Source of the DNA: Bog-473 sp963725895
GTDB taxonomy: Bacteria; Actinomycetota; Acidimicrobiia; Acidimicrobiales; RAAP-2
Length of the DNA stretch: 64,000 nt
Direction of reading: 5' to 3'
NCBI GenBank assembly: GCA_963725895.1
Contig: CAVSAJ010000001.1
Coordinates: 1-64,000 of the forward strand
Notes under the pieces: generated by a model
What the model saw: the letters and a program-made list of their open reading frames with translations, nothing else
Told to the model about the DNA's origin: nothing
Database searches by the model: none
Made by a program: the position numbers and the translations under genes
Shown here: positions 16,680-25,750 of the stretch, one piece after another
Position numbering within the stretch: the stretch's first letter is position 1
Layout of the letters: each line of letters begins with the position of its first letter

Positions 16680-16979
16680 ACCGAGACCCCGGGGAGGCCT
16701 GTTCCATTGCTCCACCGCTCCACCGCTCTGACCCTGAGCTCTGGCCGTTTTGGGGGTGGAGAGGTCAGATGGGCCATCGGGTTGAGGCCCGTACGGCGAG
16801 ATCGAGCGAGTCATCTTCAGTTACGTAGTGGTATCAGCGCGAGCGACGTGGGTATCTGCGCTGCGTCAGACTCAGGCAGCCGAGAGCGCTGAGCTGCGCC
16901 GGCAGGATCGTAGAAGTATTGGGAGAGTTGGCGATGACGATCGAGAGCTCCACGCTGGTTACCCAGTGTCCGCAGCTCG
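16680..16979. other. 300-base convergent intergenic space
   Basis: It lies between the S53 peptidase stop and the TetR stop. I see no gene, and no clear terminator beyond a short CCCCGGGG palindrome after the peptidase gene. Confidence 0.5.
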
Positions 16980-17600
16980 TCAGCTCTGCCAGCCCGAAGC
17001 TTCAGAACGAGCGCCGTCGATACGGATAAACAAATCAGCCAGCGCGTCGACAAGGGTCGAGCGCTCCATCTCCAACTGTCCCTGGTGCCAGGCCAGGCAC
17101 AGTTCGCTCAAAGTGCCGATCTGTGCGTAGGCGACAAGGCGAGCACGAAGGTCCGCACGCGGGTCCGAGCCGGGGGGTGCCATCCCTGCGATTGCCACGT
17201 CGATGATCTGGCGTCGAAAAGGGCTGAGCGTGCCGCCGTGGGTCTCTGCGAGCAGAACCCGAGCGAGACACTCGTCGTCCACCAATGCGCCGACAAATGC
17301 TTCGAGCCATGCCTGGGGTGGCCCGCCGGGCCTGTCTGGCCGCACGGGATCGACAAGCTCCGACATCATCTCCACCGCGTGGTCGACGACGGCGCTCTGG
17401 AGCTCGGCGAGCGACGCAAAGCTCTCGTAGAAATATCGCTTGGTCAGCTTGGCGGCGAGGCAGACGCGACCAACGCCGAGCGCTCCCGCACCCTCGGTGC
17501 CGGCGATCTCAAAGGCGGCCACAACCAGCCGGCTCCGTCGATCGGCGCGCCTGTCGACTGCGCTGACCCCCTTGAAGGGCATCGTCACCTGGTATTCCAT
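16980..17600 (-). CDS. TetR-family transcriptional regulator
   Basis: The roughly 206-residue protein has an N-terminal TetR helix-turn-helix (RLVVAAFEIAGTEGAGALGV, then VCLAAKLTKRYFYESFASLAELQ) and a divergent ligand-binding C-terminal domain. I chose ATG 17600; the frame is open to GTG 17624 and an inner ATG at 17582 is possible. It is divergent from a P450-quinone reductase operon, and a good palindrome lies between them at 17618-17637. It therefore probably represses that operon and itself. The ligand is unknown; a lipid or acyl-CoA-like effector would fit the P450 type. Confidence 0.87.
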   Translation of the reverse strand: MEYQVTMPFKGVSAVDRRADRRSRLVVAAFEIAGTEGAGALGVGRVCLAAKLTKRYFYESFASLAELQSAVVDHAVEMMSELVDPVRPDRPGGPPQAWLEAFVGALVDDECLARVLLAETHGGTLSPFRRQIIDVAIAGMAPPGSDPRADLRARLVAYAQIGTLSELCLAWHQGQLEMERSTLVDALADLFIRIDGARSEASGWQS

Positions 17601-17617
17601 TCGCCCGGGCCTTCTAG

Positions 17618-17637
17618 TTGACACTGGTAAGTATCAA
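17618..17637. promoter_or_regulatory. candidate TetR operator
   Basis: TTGACACTGGTAAGTATCAA is an imperfect palindrome of the form TTGAnACTnnnnAGTnTCAA. It sits just upstream of the TetR start and 50 bases before the P450 start, where a divergent repressor would act. Confidence 0.6.
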
Positions 17638-17687
17638 AGCTTACGGTCACCGAGACCAAGCGATGTCAAGCAAGGAGGTCCACCGTC

Positions 17688-18914
17688 GTGCCCTCGCAGC
17701 CCGTCGACGCCCGCCTTGATCTCAGCGATCCCGACCTGCTGGCCGATCGTCTGCCCCTCGATGAGTTCGCCTGGCTCCGCCGGAATCAACCCGTTCGGTG
17801 GAATCCGCAACCGCCCATGGCGGGATACGGCGACGCCGGATTTTGGGCGGTCACCCGCCACGCCGACGTCACGGCTGTTACAAGGAATCCGAGTTGGTCT
17901 GTAGAGGCCAACTCTGCCTTCATCCGCAGGCTGAATGAGTCCGATCCCACGGGGGAATCCACCAAGAATCTCCTGCTTTGCATGGACCCGCCCAAGCACA
18001 CGCGGGTTCGGAGGGTGGGAAACCGGTGCTTCACTCCGCGCGCTTTGGCTGGCCTCGAGGACGATCTGCGCGAACGAGCCAAGCGCATCGTCTGGGCTGC
18101 CAAGTATGAGGGCACGGGCGACTTCGTCATGGACGTGGCCCGTCATCTACCCCTGCAGGCCATAGCCGGTCTCATGGGTATTCCCGACGAAGACCGCCAA
18201 CAACTCTTTGACTGGAGCGATCAGATGGCTGGAAGCGAGGATCCAGAGTACGCCAGTCCTGAGCTCTCGGGGGTGGTCGAGATGTTTGCCTACGCACACG
18301 CCGCAGCCGAAGCGCGGATCGACAACGATCTCGGGGATGTGACCAGTCGCCTTGTCCAGCCCGACGCCGATGGTCAACGTCTGAATAGCGAAGAGTTCGC
18401 GTTCTTCTTCATGATCCTTGCCGTCGCCGGTAACGAGACAACTCGACAAGCGGTAAGCCACGGAATGTTGGCGTTTCTCCACCATCCTGACCAGTGGGAG
18501 CGATGGCGAACAGAACGCCCGTCGACAACGGTGGACGAGATCCTTCGCTGGGCTTCGCCCGCAGTAGTCCTCCAACGCACGGCCCGTGAAGACACTGAGA
18601 TCGGCCAGCAGTTGGTGCGTAAGGGCGAACGGGTCGGCCTGTACTTCCCTTCCGCCAACTTTGACGAGGAGGTGTTCGACGACCCAGGGCGGTTCGACAT
18701 CGGTCGCTCACCGAATCCCCATGTCACTTTCGGCGCCGGAGGCTCGCACTACTGCATTGGGGCCAATCTTTCCCGGCTGGAGTTGAAGGTGATGTTCGAC
18801 GTCATCGCCGACGATTTGACCGACGTGAAGTTGACGGGTCCGCCTGTCCGCCTCCGCTCGTCATGGCTCAACGGCATCAAACACTTACCGGTCGTGTATG
18901 GGGGTTCACCATGA
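17688..18914 (+). CDS. cytochrome P450 (CYP125/124-like class)
   Basis: The 408-residue protein is a bacterial class I P450. The I-helix motif AVAGNETTRQAVSHG (near residue 246), the K-helix VDEILRWASPAV and the heme loop FGAGGSHYCIGANLSRLE (Cys ligand near 356) are intact. The MDPPKHTRVRR motif near residue 100 is typical of CYP125/CYP142/CYP124 relatives, which oxidise sterol side chains or branched lipids; the exact substrate is not certain. The GTG start is preceded by AAGGAGG. The stop overlaps the quinone-reductase ATG as ATGA. It depends on a ferredoxin and reductase not encoded alongside. Confidence 0.92.
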   Translation: MPSQPVDARLDLSDPDLLADRLPLDEFAWLRRNQPVRWNPQPPMAGYGDAGFWAVTRHADVTAVTRNPSWSVEANSAFIRRLNESDPTGESTKNLLLCMDPPKHTRVRRVGNRCFTPRALAGLEDDLRERAKRIVWAAKYEGTGDFVMDVARHLPLQAIAGLMGIPDEDRQQLFDWSDQMAGSEDPEYASPELSGVVEMFAYAHAAAEARIDNDLGDVTSRLVQPDADGQRLNSEEFAFFFMILAVAGNETTRQAVSHGMLAFLHHPDQWERWRTERPSTTVDEILRWASPAVVLQRTAREDTEIGQQLVRKGERVGLYFPSANFDEEVFDDPGRFDIGRSPNPHVTFGAGGSHYCIGANLSRLELKVMFDVIADDLTDVKLTGPPVRLRSSWLNGIKHLPVVYGGSP

Positions 18915-19978
18915 CGATAAGTGCAACGGCCTGGATGGTCACCCGGTTAGGCGCACCAACAGATGCCCTCGAGATCACGACGGTCGAGGTCGGCGAACCT
19001 GGTCTCAACCAGGTCCGGATCGCCGTGGAGGCATTCTGCCTCGACTTCAACGACATCGACACCATCCGCGGTCGCTACGGGCTGTTGAAATTCGTACCCC
19101 CGTTTGTCATCGGCATGGCGGCCGCAGGAACCGTCGACGCGGCGGGGCCGGGTTGTGAGGGGTTGCTCGGTCGGCGAGTCGTCGGCACGACCGTGGGGGT
19201 GCAGGGCGCATACGCATCAGCCGCACTCCTCGATGGAGCAATGGTCCAGCAGGTCCCAAGCTGGCTCAGCACGGCCGACGGGGTGGCGATGTACTTCCCC
19301 TACCAGCTCAGCTACCTCGCACTATGCGTTCGGGGACGGGTGGCGCCAGGTGACGTCGTGCTTGTCCACGCCGCGGCCGGAGGCGCCGGATCGGCCGCCG
19401 TCCAGCTGGCCAAGGCCTTCGGCGCGACGGTGATCGGTACGGCGGGCACCGACGAGAAGGTCGAATTCTGTCGGTCGCTGGGCGCAGACTACGGCGCGAA
19501 TTATGGCTCAGAGGACTTCGTCGCCCTTGTCGACGACGTCACCAACGGACGAGGAGTGGACATCGCGTTTGACACTGTTGGTGGTACCGTGACGACAGAG
19601 ACGTTTCGGGTGATGGCGTTCAACGGCCGCCACCTCATCATCGGATTCGCCTCTGGCATCGAGGCAGAGGAGCGCCCACTGCCGATACAGCCGAGCATCT
19701 ATGGGAACTTCGATGTGGTGGGCGTCTGCTTCGCCTATGCCGATTCGCCGCGTCCAGCTCGCCCGTTCGGCATGAACTTCCTGTCCACTGCCCAGGGCGT
19801 CGATATCTGGAGCAGGCTCTTGCACCTCACCCGAGCCGGAAAGATTCGCTCCGTGATCGGCCGGCAGATCAACTTCGCGGACGTCCCCGCCGAGCTCGAG
19901 GCGCTCGAGCGCCGCGAAACGACCGGCCGCACGTTGGTCTGCATGTCGCAAATGGGCGGTAAGGGGGCGGGCGCCTAA
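18911..19978 (+). CDS. NADPH:quinone oxidoreductase-like medium-chain dehydrogenase
   Basis: The 355-residue protein belongs to the zinc-free quinone oxidoreductase branch of the medium-chain dehydrogenase family. The core VLVHAAAGGAGSAAVQLAKAFGATVIGTAGT is the NADPH-binding Rossmann motif, with FDTVGGTVTTETFRV later; no catalytic or structural zinc cysteines are present. It is translationally coupled to the P450 (ATGA overlap), so both respond to the TetR. A role in reducing a quinone or enone product of the P450 pathway is inference. Confidence 0.87.
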   Translation: MTISATAWMVTRLGAPTDALEITTVEVGEPGLNQVRIAVEAFCLDFNDIDTIRGRYGLLKFVPPFVIGMAAAGTVDAAGPGCEGLLGRRVVGTTVGVQGAYASAALLDGAMVQQVPSWLSTADGVAMYFPYQLSYLALCVRGRVAPGDVVLVHAAAGGAGSAAVQLAKAFGATVIGTAGTDEKVEFCRSLGADYGANYGSEDFVALVDDVTNGRGVDIAFDTVGGTVTTETFRVMAFNGRHLIIGFASGIEAEERPLPIQPSIYGNFDVVGVCFAYADSPRPARPFGMNFLSTAQGVDIWSRLLHLTRAGKIRSVIGRQINFADVPAELEALERRETTGRTLVCMSQMGGKGAGA

Positions 19979-20308
19979 TCATCATGCTCGGAAGGCCGAG
20001 TCCTTCCATGAGCTTCTGGAATATCAGCTCGATCCGTGAAATGACTTCCTCGGGTCTCGATGCCTCGGGTGACGAGACGAGATGTCGAATCGGAATCAGC
20101 GTCCACCTGATCTGCGGCGCGATCGCGATCAAGGGTGCCCACAACTTGGGCAGTGGCGTAGTTGAGCGCTCTGTTACGGGGGCAGACGGAGTGGACGAGG
20201 TGGAAACTCTACCGCTTCAAGAGACCTCCTGAACAGGGCGGGGATATCGCGATCACAACCGCCAACGCTTACGAAAGGTCATGACCGCTGCGCGAGTTAG
20301 GGTTCGGA
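19979..20308. other. 330-base gap before the DMFase-like gene
   Basis: No gene is supported. It contains copy B of the intergenic element (20,145-20,208). The downstream ATG lacks a clear ribosome site. Confidence 0.5.
20145..20208 (+). repeat. intergenic element, copy B
   Basis: GTAGTTGAGCGCTCTGTTAC (palindromic GAGCGCTC centre) is followed by GGGGGCAGACGGAG and TGGACGAGGTGGAAA (20,192-20,206). The order and the last 15 bases match copies A and C. It lies about 100 bases before the DMFase-like ATG. Confidence 0.5.
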
Positions 20309-21802
20309 ATGGCGCGCGATCAGGTGGCCGGCTACTGCTGGCCGCAATCAGTGCGGCCAGGCGAGCAGGTTGGTTTGCACATGTCATCGTCGGCCGGCCG
20401 GCCGGTGCGGGTCGAGGTTGCAAGGGTGGGCGCGCTTCGGCAGGTCGTGTTTCATTCTGATGCGGTTGCGGTTGACGAGCATGAGACGCCGAAGGATGCT
20501 TCCTCTAACGGGTGTGGATGGCCAATCGCGCTCACGCTGGACATCGAGCCGGCGTGGCGATCCGGATACTACGAGGTCGTCATGGAGATCGCCGTTGGCG
20601 AGAAGGTGCGCCGCGACTTCGCGTTCTTCGTCGTGCGGCCACCTTCTGGTGCGCGCATCGTGGTCGCGCTCGCGACCAATACGTGGCACGCCTACAACGA
20701 TTTTGGAGGATCAAACCTCTATACCGGAGGCACCCATGTCGCCATGAAGCGTCCGATGTCGGCTGGCTACCTCTACAAGCCTCCGGGCAAAGGTCGGCGA
20801 GTGACGGGTACGGGCGCTCCCGATCCGCAGAACGCCGCACACGTTGGTTACATCCAGATCAACCATCTTTCTGGTTATGCCGGATCAGCCGGCTGGCCCG
20901 ACTGGGAGCTACCGTTCCTGGAGTGGGCTGAGCGGGAGGCATTCGAGATCGGTGTGTGCACGAATGCCGATCTTGAAGAACACCCCGAGGTGCTGGACGA
21001 CGCCAGTCTCTATCTCTCAGTCGGTCACGACGAGTATTGGTCTCGCGGAATGCGCGATACGGCCGAAGCATTCATTGCGAATGGCGGTAATGCAGCGTTT
21101 TTCTCGGGCAATACGTCATTGTGGCAGGTGCGGATCGAGGGCGACGATCAGGATGTACTGGTGGGGTACAAGAGCTACTTCAAGAACGATCCGTTGATGG
21201 GAACTGATCGCGAGGCAGAGGTGACGACGTTCTGGTCCGACGTAATCGTCAATCGACCTGAGAACTCAATGACAGGCGTCTCATTCACCAGGGGCGGTTA
21301 TCACCGCATAGGGCGCAATGTGATGTCGGGCCTCGGTGGCTACACCGTGCACCGCGCTGAACACTGGATCTTCGCCGGCACCGGGCTCGGCTACGGCGAT
21401 GTACTGGGGGCATCGGCAACCGTGGTCGGTTACGAATGCGACGGCTGCGTGTTCACCTACCGAGATGGGCTACCTTACGCGACGGGTGAGGACGGTACGC
21501 CTTCGACGTTCGAAATCCTGGCCACCTGCCCGACGCAGCACTTTACGCGTGAGACGGCGCCTCGTCCGCCCAAGCCGAACGAGCCAAGTGAGCTGGAGTA
21601 CATCGCCTCGCGCGTGTTCGGGACGCGTGACTCCGATGCGATGGAACGAATCCGTCATGGTCACGCGGTTTTGGGCGCATATACAAACGAAGCGGGTGCC
21701 AGCGTGGTCACATCTGGGTCCACCGACTGGGCTCACGGGCTGGCAGCCAGAGATCCGCAGATCGAACAGATCACTCGAAACGTGCTGACGCAGTTGGGGT
21801 AG
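20309..21802 (+). CDS. N,N-dimethylformamidase beta-subunit-like protein
   Basis: The 497-residue protein resembles the C-terminal large-subunit domain of N,N-dimethylformamidase. SVRPGEQVGLHMSSSAGRPV forms a beta-rich N-terminal part; ATNTWHAYNDFGGSNLY, LYLSVGHDEYWSRGMRDT and AFFSGNTSLWQVR are characteristic blocks, with His/Tyr/Glu residues likely forming the mononuclear iron site. It is shorter than the known large subunit (over 700 residues), and no small-subunit gene is adjacent. Amide hydrolysis is possible but the natural substrate is unknown. It is preceded by intergenic element copy B. Confidence 0.8.
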   Translation: MARDQVAGYCWPQSVRPGEQVGLHMSSSAGRPVRVEVARVGALRQVVFHSDAVAVDEHETPKDASSNGCGWPIALTLDIEPAWRSGYYEVVMEIAVGEKVRRDFAFFVVRPPSGARIVVALATNTWHAYNDFGGSNLYTGGTHVAMKRPMSAGYLYKPPGKGRRVTGTGAPDPQNAAHVGYIQINHLSGYAGSAGWPDWELPFLEWAEREAFEIGVCTNADLEEHPEVLDDASLYLSVGHDEYWSRGMRDTAEAFIANGGNAAFFSGNTSLWQVRIEGDDQDVLVGYKSYFKNDPLMGTDREAEVTTFWSDVIVNRPENSMTGVSFTRGGYHRIGRNVMSGLGGYTVHRAEHWIFAGTGLGYGDVLGASATVVGYECDGCVFTYRDGLPYATGEDGTPSTFEILATCPTQHFTRETAPRPPKPNEPSELEYIASRVFGTRDSDAMERIRHGHAVLGAYTNEAGASVVTSGSTDWAHGLAARDPQIEQITRNVLTQLG

Positions 21803-21858
21803 ATCGTCCCTAGGCCATCCGCGTAGATTGCCGCAGTCAGAGATACCAGCGTGACGCA

Positions 21859-22735
21859 TCAGTGAGGCCATCGGGACCAAGGTGTGGGCAGTTCGCCCTG
21901 ACACTGGCAGACGACCTGACCGAACGCCCACCTTCGGACAGCCTGAGCCTCGTCAGTCGGAGCAATGGTCAAGAGCTCGGCCCGCTGACAATAGTCGTCA
22001 GCTTCATCCAAGAGTTGGTTGTACCGCACAACGGCAGGGCCGCCTTCGGGGGGAAAACGGAAGTGTAGATCGACCCAAGCGCGATTCTCTTCGACAGCCG
22101 TGTCCCAAGTCTCTTCAGCAGCGCGCCCAACGCCCAAGAAGGAAGTTCCAAGTTCGTCGATCAAGCTCAGTAAGCGGCCCGGTACGGTTTGAAGGTGCGA
22201 GGGATCAAGTTCCAAGATCAGGCGAAACTCACGGTAGAGAGCGTCGTAGTGCGCAGCGGTGCGGATCATCTCTTGTATCGGCGCTTCGAGTAGATCGATC
22301 GGTGCTCCGGTCGGATATGGATCGTCGTAGGATCTACGCTCTGAGAGACGTGGCGATGAGCAATCAAAGGGCAGCGGCACGTCAAACCAGACGACCTTTC
22401 CGGTGCCGGTCCGTTTCCAGCCCCACGCGGCCGCAAGGCACTCCAACAGTTGCAATCCACGGCCAGTGGCATCGTCTGTCCGATAGCCTTTTTCGGTCGG
22501 CGGCGTCCTGCTCGTGTCACTGACTGCGATCCGGTACGCGCTGCCTTTGTGTTGGACCTCGACCGTCACCGGTCCACTCGCATGCAAGACAGCGTTGGTG
22601 ACCACCTCCGAGATGAGAAGTGAGGCGTTCGCACGGAGATCGTCGGCCGCTTGCCCAAGAGTTTCTTGAACAAAGCGACGCGCTCTCAGAGCAGCTAGCG
22701 ACGTCGCCAGGCAGCTCTATCTTCTGCGAAGACAT
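21859..22735 (-). CDS. anti-sigma-type ATP-binding (HATPase) protein with C-terminal extension; frame broken once
   Basis: Two frames join into one protein. From ATG 22735 the frame reads MSSQKIELPGDVAS; after one extra base near 22,693 the next frame reads ALRARRFVQETLGQAADDLR and then ISEVVTNAVLHASGPV. The latter is the N-box of RsbW/SpoIIAB-like kinases. The G-box follows (GRGLQLLECLAAAWGW). About 160 further residues form a helical domain of unknown function that also occurs in actinobacterial RsbW relatives. Intact, it would bind an anti-anti-sigma or sigma factor in stress signalling. Whether the shift is real or a sequencing error cannot be told. Confidence 0.75.
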
Positions 22736-23389
22736 GGTTACGCTATCCACGGGCGTCTGGTTGACTACCCTTCAGAACCAGCTGGGCTCTGAGTCACGTC
22801 GGGCCGACCCGGAGGGGGTTCGAGCTCACCGAAACACTCACGTTGCCAGTATCGGGTATGACGATAGGAAATCTCGGTCCAAATCATCCGAATTGGATGT
22901 CGCCTTCGAGTCCCGTGGAAGCGGGCAGCCTCAAACATCGGAACTGCTATGCCCGTTTCAGCCCTGACCTAATCATCCGGCCGTGGAACTTGAGCTGCCA
23001 TCGGCGGTGGATCCGTGAGAGCTGCCTGCCTCAGTCCCCACCGCCTGAGCTCCGGCTGGGCTGCGGATGCGCCGAAACTGCTGGTGGGGAATCGTGGCCT
23101 GATGGGGATCGCGCGCACGGGAAGCGCCCTCAGAACCACACCAACGTCGGCCTGACTATCCGGACTTAGGTCGATAGTGAGCGCTCTCCTACGGCGGCGA
23201 CCTGGATGGACGGGCTGGAAAATTGGGCGAAGGAGGACGCTACGACTGGCGACTCGAGCCGACCGGTGAGGCGCAAGACACCGCCTCGCCAACGGAGGGT
23301 CGCGGGTTCAATGGCGTCTTCCGCCTTACAGTGACCCCGGAGCAACTATCCCGGGCTGGCGGTGATGTTCGTTCGAACAGGTGGAATTC
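22736..23389. other. 650-base intergenic space
   Basis: No gene is supported on either strand. It contains copy C of the intergenic element (23,157-23,223) upstream of the SDR gene. Short open frames here have no recognisable similarity. Confidence 0.5.
23157..23223 (+). repeat. intergenic element, copy C
   Basis: GATAGTGAGCGCTCTCCTAC is followed by GGCGGCGACC, TGGA and TGGACGGGCTGGAAA (23,207-23,221). The GAGCGCTC core is shared with copy B and the terminal 15 bases with copies A and B. It lies about 168 bases before the SDR start. Confidence 0.5.
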
Positions 23390-24124
23390 GTGAGTGACAG
23401 GCTCGTAGGCAAGGTTGCGATCATCACCGGGGCAGCTCGAGGGCAAGGAGCAGCGGAAGCGCGTCTCTTTGCGGCCGAAGGCGCCCGGGTAGTGATCACC
23501 GACGTCCTCGACGAACTGGGAAAGCGGGTTGCACGCGAGATCGGCGATGGTGCTCGATTCGTGCACCAAGACGTTTCTGATCCTGAGGCTTGGCAGGAGG
23601 TCCAGCAGTTCGTCAACGCTGAGTTCGGCCGACTCGACATCTTGGTCAACAACGCAGCCATCCATCACCTTCGTTTGATCGAGGAGGAAACCGCAGACGG
23701 ATTCGACCGGATCGTGTCAGTCAACCTCAAGGGCACCTTCCTCGGGATCCAGACCTCCATAGGCCCGATGCGAGCGAGCGGCGGGGGTTCGATCATCAAC
23801 ATTTCTTCGCTCGCTGGCCTTCGCCCCTTCATCGCCCATGGGGCCTATAGCTCGGCCAAGTTTGGGGTAACCGGCCTGACCCAGGTCGCCGCTCTCGAGC
23901 TCGGCCAGTTCGGCATCCGGGTCAACTCAATACACCCTGGCCCGATCGACACCGACATGCTTCCCAACCGCGAGAGCGCCGGGCAACGCGCCAATCGCTA
24001 CCCGCTTCAGCGGGTCGGGATGCCCACCGAGGTCGCAGAACTGTGTCTTTTCCTCGCTTCGGACGCCTCGTCCTATATCACCGGGGCGGCTGTCCCGGTG
24101 GACGGCGGGTGCGGGCTGAACTAG
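23390..24124 (+). CDS. short-chain dehydrogenase/reductase
   Basis: The 244-residue classical SDR has the cofactor motif TGAARGQGAAEA, the NNAAIH structural motif, the catalytic Ser in NISSLAG, YSSAKFGV (Tyr-x3-Lys) and a C-terminal ASYITGAAVPVDGG-type segment. The D in VITDVLDE points to NAD(H) preference. It resembles 3-alpha/20-beta-hydroxysteroid dehydrogenase-like SDRs, but the substrate is uncertain. I chose GTG 23390 because AGGTGG precedes it; the frame is open to GTG 23381. It stands alone, preceded by intergenic element copy C. Confidence 0.9.
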   Translation: MSDRLVGKVAIITGAARGQGAAEARLFAAEGARVVITDVLDELGKRVAREIGDGARFVHQDVSDPEAWQEVQQFVNAEFGRLDILVNNAAIHHLRLIEEETADGFDRIVSVNLKGTFLGIQTSIGPMRASGGGSIINISSLAGLRPFIAHGAYSSAKFGVTGLTQVAALELGQFGIRVNSIHPGPIDTDMLPNRESAGQRANRYPLQRVGMPTEVAELCLFLASDASSYITGAAVPVDGGCGLN

Positions 24125-24318
24125 TGCGACCGACTCACAACTCCGACTTCCAGGGACTCCCGGTTTGTGGGGACCTGCTCGGGCTGGTCTCCCCAGAAAC
24201 TGGCGAAGGCGCCTCGAGCGTGAGAGTGATCAAGAAGAGAGAAGCAACCTCGTCCCCGTGGGTCTTGATCTCGTGTCTCTGAAATCCCTTGTCGGATTTG
24301 CCGCGGCTGACGCCCTTC

Positions 24319-25650
24319 TCACATGGCTGTGCGGTGATCCTTGCCGATGAAGTCCGGCTGCTGGTCGAACCCTCGGATCATCGCTTGGACGCTGTACGAC
24401 GCGACCAGGCTGCCATCGCACGTGAAGACTTGCCCCTGGCCCTGGGCTTGACCTCTACCGGCCCAGATGGCCGGGTTGGCGTAGAGGAGCCACTCGGTGA
24501 CGTCGACGTCGTCATGGAAGTTGAAAGTCGTCTGCATGATCCCTGTGGAGAGCGTCACGTGCGCGTCGGCCTCACCAATCCCTGGATGGGGGAGCATCGC
24601 CGCCCCGATGGTCCAGTGGGTCGCCGACTGAGCGAGCAGGGCCGCATGCAGGTACGGCTCTGCGGGGGCGTCGCGGAATCTGGCCCAGGCGTAGATTTCG
24701 GGCGGCCCTACTCGGTTGGGGTCGTGGTCGTACGCGGCGTCGACCACGCGCAGTTCGCGGCCCGAGACGCCGAAGTCGACGTAGGGGACCGCCTCGTCGG
24801 GGCCGACGACATCGGGCATCGACGGCGCATGGCGGATCAGGTCCGGAGCTCCTGCATCCATGAGGAGAAGCCCCGTGCTGCGTAGCGAGCCATCTTGGCC
24901 GATGCGTACCTCGACGGTCGAGAAACTCCGCCCGGCGCGCAAGATCTCGAGGTCCAGGTCGAGGGGCGCGGAGAACGAGGCGGCCTTAGAGAAGATCACC
25001 GAGATAGACGTCACTCGCTGTGCCGGCACCGCCTTGCTCGCTGCGACCACCGCCTCGCCGAGTATCTGGCCGCCCTCGACCACGTCGCGCTCCGTGTGGC
25101 CGTGGGCAGGCCCGACGAATCGGAGTTCCCCGACCGGTTCCACGTCCATCAATCGAACCAGCTCCGAAGCGTCGCCCCACGGAGGGAAGCGAGTGGCCAC
25201 GACCGAGCCGTCGGGCCAAGTCTCGTTGAGCACGACACGCAGGCGCTCATGGAAGAAGGACACGAATCCCTCGAGGCCGGCTACCTCGGGGAACGGGTCG
25301 CGATAGGTCCAGACTACGTTCTCACCCAGCGAGACACCGTCGGTCTCGGGCCGGTGGTTCCAGTCGATGGTCCCTTCATCGATACCGGCGAGGGTCAGAC
25401 TCCAGTAGTCGGCCCGTCCCTTGAAGGGGCAGATCGTGTGGTGTTCGGTCGGCTCGAAGTACTCCCAACGGACGTCGCGTTCTGGGAAGTACAGGCGCTG
25501 GACGTGATCCGTCTCCTTGACGACGAGGCCCTCGTCGGTCTCTGCCACCAGGACGTTGTCCGCCCAGACCTGCCCTCGCTGCGTGCACGGCACCAGATCG
25601 ATCCGGTAGTCCGGATGGCTGGGCCACGCCGACTCGATCGGTGCCGTCAT
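24319..25650 (-). CDS. DUF427 domain fused to TesB-like acyl-CoA thioesterase
   Basis: The 443-residue protein has a DUF427 N-terminal half (YFPERDVRWEYFEPTEHHTICPFKGRADYWSL, the diagnostic block) and a C-terminal double hotdog of the acyl-CoA thioesterase II type (FVGPAHGHTERDVVEGGQ, RVTSISVIFSKAASFSAPLDL, THWTIGAAMLPHPG, VTLSTGIMQTTFNFHDD). It likely cleaves acyl-CoAs in the cytoplasm; what the DUF427 part adds is unknown. The ATG at 25650 follows an AAGGGAGCG ribosome site. The SDR gene begins upstream on the same strand about 100 bases away from its 3' side, so an operon SDR then thioesterase is plausible. Confidence 0.85.
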   Translation of the reverse strand: MTAPIESAWPSHPDYRIDLVPCTQRGQVWADNVLVAETDEGLVVKETDHVQRLYFPERDVRWEYFEPTEHHTICPFKGRADYWSLTLAGIDEGTIDWNHRPETDGVSLGENVVWTYRDPFPEVAGLEGFVSFFHERLRVVLNETWPDGSVVATRFPPWGDASELVRLMDVEPVGELRFVGPAHGHTERDVVEGGQILGEAVVAASKAVPAQRVTSISVIFSKAASFSAPLDLDLEILRAGRSFSTVEVRIGQDGSLRSTGLLLMDAGAPDLIRHAPSMPDVVGPDEAVPYVDFGVSGRELRVVDAAYDHDPNRVGPPEIYAWARFRDAPAEPYLHAALLAQSATHWTIGAAMLPHPGIGEADAHVTLSTGIMQTTFNFHDDVDVTEWLLYANPAIWAGRGQAQGQGQVFTCDGSLVASYSVQAMIRGFDQQPDFIGKDHRTAM

Positions 25651-25750
25651 GAAGCGCTCCCTTCGTCGAGATAGTTCACACCTTGTGCCAACCGGGAAAA
25701 GTAGATGAGGTCGACATCCCTCTCGTCAAGAGCCGGATAGGCGATGTGCT

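Noticed and set aside
21795..21818. GGGTA-GATC-GTCCC as a DosR-type box
   Set aside because: Left half-site has two mismatches and it overlaps a stop codon of a plus-strand gene with no divergent start.
22800..22840. tRNA-like GGGGGTTCGAGCTC segment
   Set aside because: No paired arms or acceptor stem can be formed around it.
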